64,000 bases of DNA from Chrysaora quinquecirrha (GCA_014526335.1 JACTAT010000371.1:434001-498000); one strand, 5' to 3'; positions 21,119 to 33,660 are shown, numbered from the stretch's first letter. Notes: a model not told the origin generated them from the sequence alone. Translations and numbers: made by a program.

Positions 21119-23960
21119 AAAAGCCACGAACAAGACCCCAGCTGAAAACTTCTTGTTGTAACTGGAGATGAAGGTCTGCTACTGTTTGTGTCAACTGGAT
21201 CTCAGGAATAGTTGTTGCAAATTCAGTATCTTCTTCATCATCCGTTTCTTCTTTTTCTTCCACAGGGGCGTGATTTTTAGGGTTCAGAATGGCATCAGAA
21301 GCTTTTGCAGCAAGAGACTTGATAGCATTGGTAACTTCGCCTTGGCATACTAAGCAAATAGGAACACCAGACTGGAAACACTCGTGATGGAAAGAATGTA
21401 CAAACCCATGGAGAATCTTATATCTGGCTGACTGTTGTGTACATCCAGGTAGATCACATTGCCTGAAAAAGATTAAATGTGAATAAAAATTTTCTGCTCT
21501 GATGCTTCAAGCTGCATAGACACATTATTGCAAGACGTTTGGTAAGGACCGATGAATGATGAGAGGGTTGGTCCCAATTAGTACTGGAGAACTGGTATAC
21601 TGCATTTAACTCCAGAGTGTGCTCTGTCCTACTAACAGCCTAAAAACTTAGGAAAATAAGAGCTCTTATTTAAAAAAATGGCTGAATTCATAGGAAAATT
21701 AAATTATCCAATGAAAAACGAATGAATTTTCCTGAAGTATGAGATGATAGCTTTTAAAAGTATTTGTGTTGCAAGGGGATGATAGAATAATTGACACTCC
21801 ACAAAAGTTGGTGGTTGAAACCTTAATACTGAACTATTGGAGTTCCTTAAAATGCTAATAAAATATTAAGATTTTTATTAAATTTTACAATGCAGAAATG
21901 TCTGTTTTGGCACATACCTTGTAAGATTCGGTTCCTTGCCATGGAATTGGAATCCAAGTGGAAGAATCTTTGATGTAACTGTGTCTTCTCCATACAGATG
22001 GGGCATCTTCTAGTAGGTGAGATTTGTTGGTTTTCTTGCTGGTCTTTTTACTTGCTTTGCGCTACCAAGGTTATCTTTTATTTGACTCAATGTTGTGACC
22101 AGGAATCTTGCTGCTTTGAGCTTCAGGACTTCAAGGTGATCTCTGGAGAATGCACTTTTCTTTGGTGTAGCATAGACAGATGAGAAGCTAGAAGCTTCCA
22201 ATTTTGAACAATCTAGAGCCTTTGCTTTCTTGCGAAGAAGCTGACCATCATCACTTTCACTTGTCTGTGCCCTTAAAATAGAATGAAAATTCTCCACTGG
22301 ATACTCGTCGTAAAAACTGAGGTGTTGCCTTAGGCTGAGGTAAAGAGGATGATCTTGGCTTTTCCAGTACAGGAAATTGCTCAACTACACAAGCGGTGCT
22401 TTGTCTTAGCGGTGACACTTGAAGCAGAAGAACATCATCCAACATCTAGACATTGAACTGACATACAAGCCTGTCTTTCCAGTCTTGAAGACAGCTAAAT
22501 ATATGGACAGAACAAGAGGTAGATAGTTGTCCAGAATGTTTAGAAGCGTCAGGTATTCAAGATTCTTGCACTTTGAAAAGGCAATAACTACTTGCTGTCT
22601 AATCAAAAGCCAGCCACCCTAAATGAGCTCTTCAAGTAGTGAAATTCTCCATGACTTTAGTGTATTAGCCAGAACCTTTCTTTCTCCAAAGATAAACCCA
22701 TATGCTTTTCTGAAGAGATTGATATTCTGGAGGCAAAGATTTTCTCTTGCATTTAATTGGACATGGAGAGGTCCAATGAAGGGAACAATATTTTGCAGAC
22801 AATTGGGAGCCTCTTCAGGAATATTGTATTGAATTTGCCTCATATAAAATTGTGCTGGCCAGTCACCAGGCTGAGGACAGATGAAGTTAGCCAGGTAATA
22901 AGCACAAGTAGCAGCTTCAAGAAAGTTACCAGGGCTTTTTAGAGGCAATTCTAACACATCAAGCAAACGACAGCCCTTCGTCTTTCGGAGCTCTCTAACG
23001 TAGTTTTGTGCTTGATAGTCATGGATATCAACTCTCTTTCTTCCCATTTCAGGATCATAAAATGAAAGGCAAATCCATTGAGGCATGACAGTTGAAATGT
23101 GCAACAACCATTGCGTGTTTTTCTGCAGTTTTGTACAGGCTTTGACGCTGTGTTGTTTTAGAAATGGCGATTGCACTTTTGTTCAAAATCCCAAGACCAT
23201 TCTCGCTCAATCCTCTTCAGGCTTCTTCTGTTTGAGGACTGCTCTGGTGTTGACATAGCTTCAAGAATTTTTGTGAACAAATTATGGGCTCCTGCAACAT
23301 GGCAAAGATTTTTCACAGTTTCTGGAATGTGGTCTTTATTACCATATTCTGACCAGAAGAAATTACGACAGAGGGTAACTTCATTTTGAAGGCTTTCATT
23401 AGAGGCAATTTACTCTATAAAACCAGAAACAAGCTCACAAGGCACATACATGATCGTGTCACCTATATCTATTGCACCAACACCTTCAACATAGAGACAT
23501 ACACTGCAGACAATGTATCTTGATATGAGAAACTATGCTCCAGTTTAGCACAAGTTTCTACAGGTTCTGTCAAATTAAATCCTAATTTTCCTGAAATTTG
23601 ACTTAAAACAGAGTTCCTAAACTGTTTAAGGGCCAAAGTGCTGCTTTGGAAAAAATTAAACAGGGTAACAACTGAAAGACATTACAGAGAAATCTCTTCC
23701 AAATTATCAATGCCAGAGACAAGAGCTTTTACTATAGTTAAGAGCATGCCTCTTTAAAGGGGGCGTTGCCTAAGGCTAAAGAACTTTAAAGAATAATAAA
23801 CAGGTCGAAAATATAAGTTTAAGCTTACCACTGCAAATCCTGGAAGACTTCGGTAATTTGCAGGAAGCTCAGATGTATATGAGCACTTCTTCAGGCAAGA
23901 TGTAATGCAGTCGGTGCAAAACTTGTTCTTTGTCTTTTTGCCGTTTTTTTTCTTGAAGAA
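21119..23960 (-). pseudogene. Decayed multi-exon zinc-finger gene of unknown family
   Basis: Several minus-strand pieces form one gene in order. An exon around 23960-23830 (CTDCITSCLKKCSYTSELP) ends in a donor gtaagc. A long region at about 23640-21918 contains CHVAGAHNLFTKILEAM, QWLLHISTVMPQWICLSFYD and SFYDEYPVENFHSILRAQTS. An exon at 21462-21119 holds CDLPGCTQQSARYKI and HSFHHECFQSGVPICLVC. The intron 21917-21463 has AAG|GTATG and TTTTCAG|GC borders and keeps the frame. Frameshifts near 23480 and 23175 and in-frame stops near 22615, 22405 and 22010 show it is dead. I do not recognise the family. Similar-looking proteins are, from memory, repeated in cnidarian genomes, so it may be element-derived. 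Confidence 0.5.
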
Positions 23961-24906
23961 TTTGAAAAAACGCTTCCTCGGCCTACTTTCCGCTCTAAAT
24001 TAATGAGGTAATTTGAGCAGCTACTCCAATTTTTATGCTGGGCATTAGCACCATTGACTAGTAAACTTTCCCATATTGAAAACAGAAAAATTTTCCGAAA
24101 ATTCTTTTCGTTTTGCCCCTAAAAGCAAAAATTATTTTCCTGTCAAATTTTTGAATTTCCTCATCCCCATGTCACTACGGGGACAGTTTCGTGAGGCCAG
24201 AATTCATTAGCTGAGATGCCAGCATGAATGGTCAAAATTAGGTTGCAAAATATATACAAATGAATCGCTGTTTTCTGGTATATGGAATTTTTGTTGATCT
24301 GATTAGCTAATCCTTTTTATTTGCTGAAACTAAGAGGGAATTTTCGAATCTATCATGTTTAGTGGATGGACAATTCACACTACTTCCCTAGGGCAGGCAC
24401 TATACTAACATAATACAGTAAGTACAGACTACGTACTGGATAATGTCGGTTGTGTTGTGTTTTTAGCTCTGTTCTCTCTTTTAAAATTTCTTTATTTTGT
24501 TTTTGAAATGTCAATGGAAGTTTCACACACTTAGCAGTGTCTGTTTATCCACAAAACTTTGACAATATGAATCGAATTATTTTTTAATCAGAGACATTTC
24601 ATTGTCGTTTGATCAAACGCTCATATTTTGAAAAATATTAACGATATCAAAAAAGTTCCTGACAGAAATGTGCTTTGAACCCTCCTGAACAAATATGAAT
24701 CATAAAATTTTCTCTAACACTCAACAGATTTTACACCGGGTTTTTTGAACAGGGGCTTGTAAAAACCGCTGAAAATGGGCCTAAATCACTCTTGCAGCTA
24801 GAGTGTTTACAGTTTGGCGCATTCTGATTGGTCAATTCATGACACACTTAAGAAACGTGCTTGAGTGCGTTAGCCAATCAAAGATTTGAAGCTTATGTTG
24901 TTCTCA
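23961..24906. other. AT-rich stretch, no gene seen
   Basis: No convincing coding region or RNA gene on either strand. Confidence 0.4.
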
Positions 24907-25448
24907 GATGGACGTATTCATTTTCCATGATCCCTTTCCCCTCTTTATTTTATCAAAATCAAAAACCAGTAACAGCTTTTGATGATCAGAGTGAGGAAAA
25001 GGAACAATTTCACATTTTGTAAAGTAATGCATTGTAGCTTTTGAGGTATAAAATCTGTCAAGTCTGCTGTATGTTCCAACTAGGCTTTTGTATGAAATTG
25101 TTTTTCATCAGGGTGAAAAGTCCTCCAAATATCTTGTAAATCATGTTCATTAACGGTTTCAATAAGAGGAATTTTAAACCTATCTATGTATATTATGTCC
25201 CTACTTCTGTCTAAGTTGATATTAAGAGCTGTTTTGAAATCACCACCATAAATTATAAATTCAACATCTGGGTAATTTTGGATTTTAGTATCAATTTCAG
25301 AAAATTTATCTTTCCTTTTTTATGTTTTCTTACCTTCTGTAGGAGCATATAGATTTATTAACAGGAGCCGGTGATTGTCAATTGTCAAATTGGTGAATAT
25401 GTAATGGCCCTCTTTGCAAATGTCGTTAGAATGTATTATTGGTTTTAA
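24907..25448 (-). mobile_element. LINE fragment of the U1 family (endonuclease region), minus strand
   Basis: The reverse complement matches the endonuclease region of copies A, B and C. From 25448 downward it reads the equivalents of HSNDICKEGHYIFTNLTID, NLYAPAEGKKT, YGGDFKTALN and YSRLDRFY, and reaches the segment that in copy C lies at about 44950-45020. Both ends are abrupt, and neither touches U1 sequence. Confidence 0.82.
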
Positions 25449-27250
25449 GGCCCGGTTACACTATTAGATATTCCATTAGATATTCACCAGACATACCAAA
25501 AATAGTGTGTCGATAAGATATCTAACAGTGTAACCTGCTGTTAGATATTCGATGATGGATTAAAAAGAAGGAAAAACATATCTTATCAAGCTGGGAATAA
25601 AATCAAATCAATTTGATTTTATTCTGAATATCTAAAGTAAAAGAATACAGACACATGGATGCCGACTGTCTAGTGACGTAATCGGTTGCTAGTTCTGAAA
25701 CACAAACTTCTTTTTTAATGAAAAATAGTGTGGAGGCTCCAAAACTTCAATAACAGTATGAATTCTTTATCTAATGGAGTTTTTCTCACAATTTTTAACT
25801 TATGTTCTCGTTTTAAGAATATCGAGGCTAAAAAATTGACACATTTTTTAACATAAAAAGCAAGAATTTCGGCGTTGTTTTCCCCGTTGTATATGCTATT
25901 TTGGAACAATATTTCGGTTGTATTTTTTGAAAATTTGAATTTGACCCAAGTACATTTGAACGAACCTTTTTACTTTTTCGTCAGTTCATTTATTCAGAAG
26001 CAGTGGTTCAGTATTCAATTCATCATCAATCATGCTGTTTTTCTCTGCGACAACCTGTGCGTCAGTGCCTCGATTTCCGGACAGCAATCATAAAACCCTC
26101 CAGAAAATGAGCATACAATATACAAAGAAAAGTGAGACAAATGGAAGAAGAAGAAATCAAGGAAAGGTAAGAATCAGCCAATATTTTTCTGTTTCGTATT
26201 AAGGTGTTCATATGCTGTTGGACACTTCTTTTACAACCAAATTTTTGCAATTTTTATACCGTTTTGGGTTTTACTATTAATTATTGTAAAATTCCATTTT
26301 TAACTATTCAGGACACAAAATCCTCAAGCAACGATAACAGAAGCTATTCCCAAAACCCAGATGATTGAAGATTCGCAAGATACTTATGCCAAACCAAACC
26401 AGTCAATTCTTTCTCCTCCTACTCCTGCTATCGCAGTAAAGAAACATGGATGACCAGCAATGAAAAATGATCACGCGTCGAAAGACGAAGAGATTTTTAT
26501 GCTTATTGAACTTTGGTCAAGCAAAGAAGAGCTTTACAACGTCAAAAATCCTTAGTATCAAATTGAGATCACAGAAATCGGGCATTGGAAAGCATCTTCA
26601 CAAGCATACAAAATGAGGGAGTTGCTGTGACAAGTATCAAGCAAATTCAAGAGAAAAAAACAATGAGAGGAATTATTATGCAGCGGAAAGGCGCAAGACC
26701 GAAAGTTCACAAAGAAGTGGGGCAGGGACTGACAATTTGTACAAATCATCCTGGAAATTCTTTGCTCAGCTTCAGTTTCTGCAAGATGGTTTCACCCCCA
26801 AGCAGACAGTCAGTAATCTGGATGACTGCACAGATGCAGAGTAGCCTTTGGCATATAATGTAACCAATCCACCATCTGTGAAATCAGCACGTAAAATAAA
26901 AGAAAGACAAAGGGAAAATGCAGAAAAGGTTATGCAGAGTGCTGCACTGCCGCTGGAAAAGATTTCCAATCATCAAGAAAGGTGTGAGATAGACCGTCCT
27001 GGGAATAGCGAAGATCGATGCTATGCAGATATGATTCTGCAGATGCTAAGTAGCATACCAGACTGCGATGTGAAGGCAATGGCAAAGCTGGAATTTCAGC
27101 AGAAGCTGATCCAGCTTCGGTATCTTCAGCAACAACATCAGTCACAACAAATGTTCCCACGTACCCAGTATTCCAACAGCAAAGAGTGTACCCAACACAG
27201 TTACGAGAACAAGGGGTGGAAGGATTTAATTGGAAACTAAGACTTGTAAC
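25449..27250 (+). mobile_element. Possible Harbinger-like DNA transposon remnant with a MADF/Myb-type gene
   Basis: The left end ggcccggttacact directly follows ttaa. An inverted, imperfect copy of its first bases (agtgtaacc) lies about 75 bp further on. Harbinger-type elements encode a transposase plus a Myb/MADF DNA-binding protein. Only the latter is seen here (26455-27240), and no HARBI1-type transposase was found. No right terminus was identified. The family assignment rests on the gene type and is tentative. Confidence 0.35.
26455..27240 (+). pseudogene. MADF/Myb-SANT-like DNA-binding protein, decayed
   Basis: The first part reads DEEIFMLIELWSSKEELYNV followed by KNP and a stop, the N-terminal helix of a MADF or Myb/SANT-like domain. 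The frame is then lost. A later frame (26848-27240) carries a basic KSARKIKERQRENAEKV and a C-terminal segment DVKAMAKLEFQQKLIQLRYL. That segment resembles the C-terminal helix of MADF-BESS-type proteins, followed by a glutamine-rich tail. The two parts are separated by several frame changes. Confidence 0.45.
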
Positions 27251-27368
27251 TTTCGTCACACGTTAATTATTCACAGCCATTGATCACATGCAAACCCTAG
27301 ATCAAGTAGCAACGGGGGTTTGCACGTCAATAATCCAAGGAAAAAAGAATCAAATAAGTTTCACCAAA

Positions 27369-30040
27369 ATGGCGGACAGAAGGGAAACTTCAGAGAGTTC
27401 GCCAATGAAGCCAATAGAGTACGGGCACAAGTTTTGTGCACTTTGCGGAATCGATATTTACGATAAATACAAGAATCTAGTTCAGTTTTTTGTGAAGATC
27501 TTTTCAGTGAATGGAGACACTCGGCAGTTGTTGTAAGACTATCTGAGCACCACGTTGAATCCCCACACAGATCTACCATGCATCTGTAAAAATTGCTACC
27601 GTTCTATAAAACATGCGAAAAAATCTGAAGAAGAAAACCAAGCAAAATTTTAGAAGCAGAGGGAACAGACGAAGGAAAACTTTATTCGAACAAAATTTAA
27701 GCTTGTCGAGCAATAACTCCAAGCAAAGAATGTACAGTTATGTCATCAACAGCCACCAGGAAGAAGTCAAAGAAGGCGCTTGTCTTCGATAGCACCAGCC
27801 ACCTTCAAGAGGATGGAGATTGTTTTGCAAATCTACCAAGTATAGAGAGATAGCTATGATTTTCTGCCTTCTGATGATATGAAACCTATTTCAAAGGTAA
27901 GTACTCTTCAACAATACTTGACATCCAGCAAGGTAGAAACATATTGCTTTTGTTTGCTTTTGTGTACTGGCTTTTCATTCTGGAACCTGGCAAAATGTTG
28001 ACTGATTAACATTTAAGAATTTGCAGGGGGAAATCTTGAGAAGGAATTGGCATTTTTTTAATTAAAAGACTGAAGTGACAATTTTTTTCATTATTTTTTA
28101 GGTGACAATAAGTTCTTGCACATTTAAATGGGAATTAAATGCAACTAAAAAACCATCACCATGCTACATGCAATCTGCAATGATAACGCCAAAGCCTTAT
28201 TGTAAATTCTCTGGAATGATAGCAAAGGGAAAGCTGCAATGCTTGAGATTGTTTGTAAAGCTGTTCAAAAAGAATGCACTGAAGTCTGCTCAGCCCTATG
28301 CTGTTTCGTCTTCCAGATGGTAATGCTAGATTCCTGGAGGAGATTGAATTTGATAAGCTTTTTACTCAGCTTCATGAGAGATCCCCATCATTTTCAAAAT
28401 TCTTGATGGCAGCAGCCTACAATAAACGTAACCTTAAGAGAAATTCATTAAAAAAAAATCATTGACACCAAGCCTTGTCACAGCTGCTAGCGTTCTGTTA
28501 CATAGCAGAAATGAGACAATGAATGCCATTCAGTTGCTAAATGCATTGATTCTTAAGAGAGGGGGTGCAAAGCAGTATGTGTTTAGGAGATTAAATGCTA
28601 GAGGGACCTGCACTGCCTTAAACATTGCCTTGAAATACCAACTTAATCTTGCAAAGGGCTGTGATGACATAGTAAACGGATCGAAAGAAGATGTTAAAGA
28701 AATTGCAGAAACACAAAAGAAAGATATAGAGATTTCCTTGCCATCATCAATCTTGACTAATGAAGATGATGAAAGTCCTCCAGCCTTAGTGATGGGTAAC
28801 AGCAACATTAAGCCTTTAATTCCCAGCTCTTGAGACTGACACTGGCAGTTGCCCACATTGGTATGTACTAGTTGGAGATAATGTGGACATGAGGCAAAAA
28901 GCATGGCAACACTCAAGGTCCCATGGTAATAATGATATGCATGGTTTCAACATATTTGCTGTAAAGAAAAGAATAGTAGATGGGAGATCCAGAGAACTAG
29001 AGAAGAAATGGAGAACATCATACCAGTTGCCAAGTTCTTGCCTAGTCTAAATGATAACAACCTTCTCAGAGAAGAATTCAAGTTTTTGATAGGAAAAATA
29101 CTTGCAAAGCAGTTGCAAGCATTGCCCTGAATGGGGGACCTCCTACCAAAACACTTGTATCACAGTAACCTGTCAAAAGTGAATAGAGAGACTGAGGCAG
29201 TGAGTATGAAATGTTATCAGGGGTGTATCATTTCATAAATCTCATTCACCTTGATGATAAATCTTCATAAATCCCACAAATTTTGTGAATCTTAACAATC
29301 CTAGAAATTTCTTTAAAACCTCTTGTTTTAGCAACTGCACATGTGCACATGTTTGATTCATGAATGTGGGACTATGTTAGACAACAATTGAAGGAAAAGT
29401 GCCTGTGTTCTTCAAAGACGTAAGACCAAGTATGGTCATTTTTAGATTCATCATACAATCCCTTTTTGCAAGGGCAAGTTTCAAAATATCTAAACAAATT
29501 TTAAGAAATCCCTATGTAAAACTTTGTACATCTCAATAAATCTCAGCACAAAAGAAAAAGAGATTTTGAAACCTATAAATCTTGTACGCCATGTTTAGAA
29601 GTGATACACCCCTTTCGATAAATATGTCCGATCAGTGAGAAAATTTGGTAGCTACAAATATTGTGGAGCTGACTGAAAACATCAAATTTAATGTAATAAA
29701 TTTAAATAGTCATCCATTCCAAGGCTTTAATATTCTTTCCACCTCTTAGGTTTGTCTTGGTGTCTTAGATCAAAATGAAAATGATACCAATGCGATCATT
29801 GAAATAATGAAGTTTATGCACAAGTTTGTCCCAAAGAAAAATGATGGAACACCAATACCATTATTAAGTTTTGGGGATCTGTTGCCAGTTGAGAGAGAGT
29901 TGAATGCTCAAGAAGATCGGCGCAATTCAATTAAGCATGAGTAAAAACTGGGGGGACTTATACCATGTCTGACAGATTTTCACTTCATTGGGAATTTTTG
30001 TTTTATTCAAACTGATGTATTGAAAACACAATGCAAATGA
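27369..30040 (+). pseudogene. DUF6589-like (transposon-derived) gene with introns, decayed
   Basis: The first exon starts at 27369 (MADRRETSESSPMKPIEYG), has a zinc-binding pattern CALCGIDIYD, then CICKNCYRSIKHAKK, and ends SK at a donor AAG|GTAAGT (27896). The acceptor TTTTAG at 28101 opens an in-phase exon VTISSCTFKWELNATKKPSP. Later pieces include LNARGTCTALNIALKYQL (near 28600), GDNVDMRQKAWH (near 28880) and, after an acceptor near 29750, CLGVLDQNENDTNAIIEIMK and SFGDLLPVERELNAQEDRRN. The DNVD and GD-xx-VER motifs followed by a LxGLIPxxxDFH-like segment match DUF6589, which I recall as a transposase-like family. Frameshifts and stops break the exons. Confidence 0.55.
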
Positions 30041-30614
30041 CCAAAAATGCATTCCTTGATGACGTCATCAACCACGCCCAATTTCGGACGATATCGCAAA
30101 GGCCCATGGGCAGATTTTGTTCCCCATGCTTTAAAATGCTAGAATCCTTATTAAAACAAAAAGTTACCCTATTTGTTAGATTGCCGTGGTATATGTCCTG
30201 CTTAGTAAAGAAACAGAGAAAAACGATCTAAAAATTTGCAGTGTTATTTTACTTATAAAGTACGACATAACGTAACCAATCACAATCATTTCAAAAAAAC
30301 ACTCTTCAAATACGAGATAATAGAAATAGAAATATATTATAAAGAACAACTAGCCCTTAACTACTAGTTCCTAGTTCCTTTAGTTCCTTCGTTGTCGTTC
30401 CTGCGTCGTTTCCTCGTGTTATTAGGTTCATCTTTCAAATCCTGTGTTGCTTCTATTGGTGCAGCAATGCAGGCTTTAAAACAAGTCATCAAACTGATTA
30501 ACAATGGCAAACAAAGGGATATTTATGGTGGCCCACAAGGGTCACGGCAATCTCTTTCTCTCGTGGCAAACTAACTATCTTTGACTTACTATCACTTTGT
30601 TTTACATCAAACTA
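30041..30614. other. Stretch without a recognisable gene
   Basis: Short frames exist but none is supported by motifs. The repeated ctagttccttagttcc-like words near 30360-30400 are low complexity. Confidence 0.4.
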
Positions 30615-30785
30615 ACTTTCATAGTTCACGGCACACTTTCTTAGTTCAGGGCACACTTTCTTAGTTCACAGCACACTTTCTTAGTTCACGGCACCCTTTC
30701 TTAGTTCGCGGCACACATTCTTAGTTTGCAGCACACTTTCTTAGTTCACGGCACACTTTCTTAGTTCGCGGCAAACTTTCTTGAG
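30615..30785. repeat. 20-bp minisatellite, about 8 copies
   Basis: Tandem units of about 20 bp, approximately cttagttcacggcacacttt, run from the first ttcatagttcacggc to ctttcttgag. They lie just upstream of the start of a zinc-ribbon gene. Confidence 0.85.
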
Positions 30786-30855
30786 TGATGACAGACTTTC
30801 CTTGTGTCACGTGTTTGGCAATGTGGCGTGGCAGCGTAGCAGAGTAAAGACAAAG

Positions 30856-32227
30856 ATGGCAGGCGAGGACGAGCAGCCTGAATTCGTGTAAGTAACTTCT
30901 GTCCTTTAATGTTAATGATGACAATGTGAGCAGTAAAGAAATTATTTTGTTGTATTCCTCCGTCAAGATCAAAGCTTCATTCAGAATATGTGATTAAGCC
31001 ATGTAGACTATGTAGATATATGGACTTTCAAAGGATTGTTTTGTCGGCCTAAAAGTCTGGCATGGCATCCATCCCAACCATCCTACTATCCAGATACCCT
31101 CACTCAAACTCGGTAGGCCTAGTCAACAGTGAGAAATGCTGTAACGACTATAAAAGAAATACACAGTATAGATAAAAGTTAATTGTTGATATTAGAATAC
31201 ACAGCACAGTACCAATGGTGGAAATTCTAGGCCTACCAATTGTGTCAATTCAATTGAGCCCTAAAATTGCTTAATGTTCAGGTCAGGCCAACCCAGTTGC
31301 TTATGGTGCAGTTGCTTATTAAAAATTATTAGAAAATATTGGATGTCAGCCAAGTGATTTAGGTTAAGGAACACGGAATCCTTAATTTTACATTTTAATG
31401 TAATGTAATGTACCCCCAGTAAGTAGATAGCCTTTATACCACCCCTTACTCATTCCTATTCTGTTTTCTGCATATTTTAAAGATTAGATTTCTTTATGCA
31501 TTCTTATTCAATTTTAGATTCTGCAGTATTTGTGCGACAAAGATACGAGCCAATGTAAGATACTGTTGGAAATGTAAAAGTGACCAACAACAAGTTGGAC
31601 CCATAAGCTGGAATGCTGCAGATAATAAGACAGTTCCCAAAGAATGTGGCTCAAAACCTGCCAAAACATTGTCTTTTGATTCATTCTTGAAAGAAAAGAC
31701 AAGCAAGAGGAATTCGCCAAATGGCCCCTCAAATAAGAAAGCAAAAAGAAGAAGAGGAAGTCTCTATCAATATAGCTCGTAAGAATTTTGTTGATGGAAA
31801 GCTGAAAACTCTTTATTGTAAACGATTGCCTGTAACTGTTCAAAGGAGTGCTACATATGCAGTAATATTAGAGCAAGCAATAAAGAAGAACAAGGAAGTG
31901 AAGGACTTTTAAGGCACAGATGAAGGTGAAGATGATGCAAACGAGCCCTGTGCACGATTTGCAAAACCAGACGTTTCAATACCTGTTGTCATGCAGTGGG
32001 TTACAGGACAAAGACACAAATCCTTCATACAAGACGAAATCAATATAACTGTAAAATTTGATCATGAGTGCATGAGAAGGTCACCTAATCACACAATTTG
32101 CTATCCTGTAGTCAGTGCTTGTGCAATGGAGCTCACATTTCCTTTGTTGCACATGAAAAATGAAGAACAGTTCAAGGAGATATTTATAATGGCTTACTGC
32201 AAAGGAAACGCATTCGGTAGGCACTGA
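30856..32227 (+). pseudogene. Zinc-ribbon gene of unknown function, two exons, frameshifted
   Basis: Exon 1 (30856-30887) encodes MAGEDEQPEFV and ends at a donor GT|GTAAGT. Exon 2 starts at 31518 after ATTTTAG, and the split codon joins in phase to give FCSICATKIRANVRYCWKC, a two-CxxC zinc ribbon. SFDSFLKEKTSKRNSP and a basic patch KKAKRRRG follow, then a stop at 31780. A shifted frame continues EVSINIARKNFVDGKLKTLY and RLPVTVQRSATYAVILEQAI. After a TAA at 31910 the same frame goes on to 32227 with CARFAKPDVSIPVVMQWVTG. The pattern of a short acidic exon, a zinc ribbon and a ubiquitin-like beta segment is, from memory, repeated in cnidarian genomes. No function is known to me. Confidence 0.5.
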
Positions 32228-32744
32228 TTGAACAGCTTGATATTATAACAATTATTTTCACGTTTCTGTTTTGCTCCCTTATTTCTAAAAAAATATTGTC
32301 TTATTTCTTAAAAATATTAAAAAATATTATATAAAAAATATGAGCACCGTTGATATATTCATTAAATCTTAGTACACTCGTTTTTTTTATAAGAAACCAA
32401 CTATAAGAAATATGCATTTTTTCTAATAAGGAAACAACTCTCCTTAATGGACTAAACAGGAAGAAAATAAACTAAGAAACTATTTCGCCTTTTAAATCCA
32501 GCATTCTATTTAACTGATGTCCTTCTTGTAATGTTTATGTAAAAATAATCCCAAAAAACTATCATACTAAGGGTCAATTCCAGAAAATGGCCATCGTTTG
32601 ACTGTTAAGAACATGATACTTGACGGTAGACACTTTTTATACGATTTTTTTTCAAAATTTTGATTTCTTAGTTAAGAAACTCTGCAGAAAACTTTTACTA
32701 TACCAATTGTGCTCAAAGTTAAGAAACTACTGTATGGCTCAAAG
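32228..32744. other. AT-rich stretch, no gene seen
   Basis: Non-coding on both strands as far as I can see. It contains repeated taagaaac words in both orientations. Confidence 0.4.
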
Positions 32745-33343
32745 CGTTGTTTCTTATGAAAAAAATGAGTGTTCTGTATTTTCTGCTAAATACTGAAAAT
32801 TCTCTTGATGATCAGTGTTTTCCTGACTTTCTGCTAGCTGCATTCTTGCGTATTCAATTTCATCATCTGGAATAGACATCAATAGATTGGACTCCCCATT
32901 CATACTTTCTGGAAGGTAGTCTCAGGTGATCACCTGAACTGGACACCCAACTGTATCCAAATTCAGCCACTGCATTCAGGTAATATTGAGCAATATTGCT
33001 TGGAAAGTTATTCGACCTGGTAACAAAAATAAGACTGCACAGATTCTTTTACGGCTCCAACCATCAATGCAACCATGGATTGGAAAACCATATGGTTTTA
33101 ATTTGTCATACCCATCGCAGTGCCATGAATAGTTCGGTCCAAGGTTATGGTAAATTCTCCTTCGCAGCCTGTGCGCCCTTCTGGCTACTACCCTTCAGGA
33201 TCTAGATCTCTGATCAACTGCTCAACGATGTATCTTGGCACAGAAACATCTCTAAGTCTAAGTTGGTGCCAAATGCTTGTTAAAATTGTATTCCATTCTC
33301 TCTTAAAAAGGCTAGTTGATGTCCCTTTAATTTTTTATCGATA
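32745..33343 (-). pseudogene. Integrase-core DDE transposase fragment, minus strand, decayed
   Basis: Read on the minus strand from 33343, the pieces are TSLFKREWNTILTSIWHQLR, VSVPRYIVEQLIRDLDPEG, then (shifted) RRRIYHNLGPNYSWHCDGYD, KLKPYGFPIHGCIDGWSRK and, after another shift, VTRSNNFPSNIAQYYLNAVA. The HCDGYDKLK and GCIDGWSRK blocks contain the first aspartate region of an integrase (rve) fold. I recall this pattern in repeated fish and cnidarian genes annotated as integrase core domain proteins. A terminal piece LMSIPDDEIEYARMQLAESQ (near 32860-32800) matches their C-terminal tail. At least two frameshifts are present. Confidence 0.65.
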
Positions 33344-33364
33344 GCCCAATCTCCCACGGTACTC

Positions 33365-33660
33365 ATGATGACTCCCCTCCCTCAACAATACACAAGATGC
33401 CTCCCCACAGGACTGAACATCCCCCACGGTACTCAAGGTATTCCCCCACAGTACTGAATATCCGCCACAGTACTCACAGATGCCTCCCCACAGACATCAT
33501 GATATCCCCCACTGTACTCAAGATGCCTCCCCACGGTACTGAACATCCCCCACGGTACTCAGGATGCCTCCCCACAGAAATCATGGTATCCCCCAAAGGT
33601 ACTGAACATCCCCCATGGTACTCAATATGTCGACCCACGGTACTCAGGATGCCTCCCCAC
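33365..33660. repeat. Minisatellite with a unit of about 26-28 bp
   Basis: Repeated phrases such as ccccacggtactgaacatcc and ccccacagtactcaggatgc alternate for about 300 bp. They encode spurious PPHGTEHPPRYS-like frames on one strand. The array ends just before a LINE 3' tail. Confidence 0.85.

Noticed and set aside
30031..30231. 66-residue plus-strand frame
   Set aside because: No motif, no neighbours in frame and no splice context; probably chance.
33365..33660. Possible CRISPR-like array
   Set aside because: Units are contiguous, without unique spacers of constant length, and the genome is metazoan.
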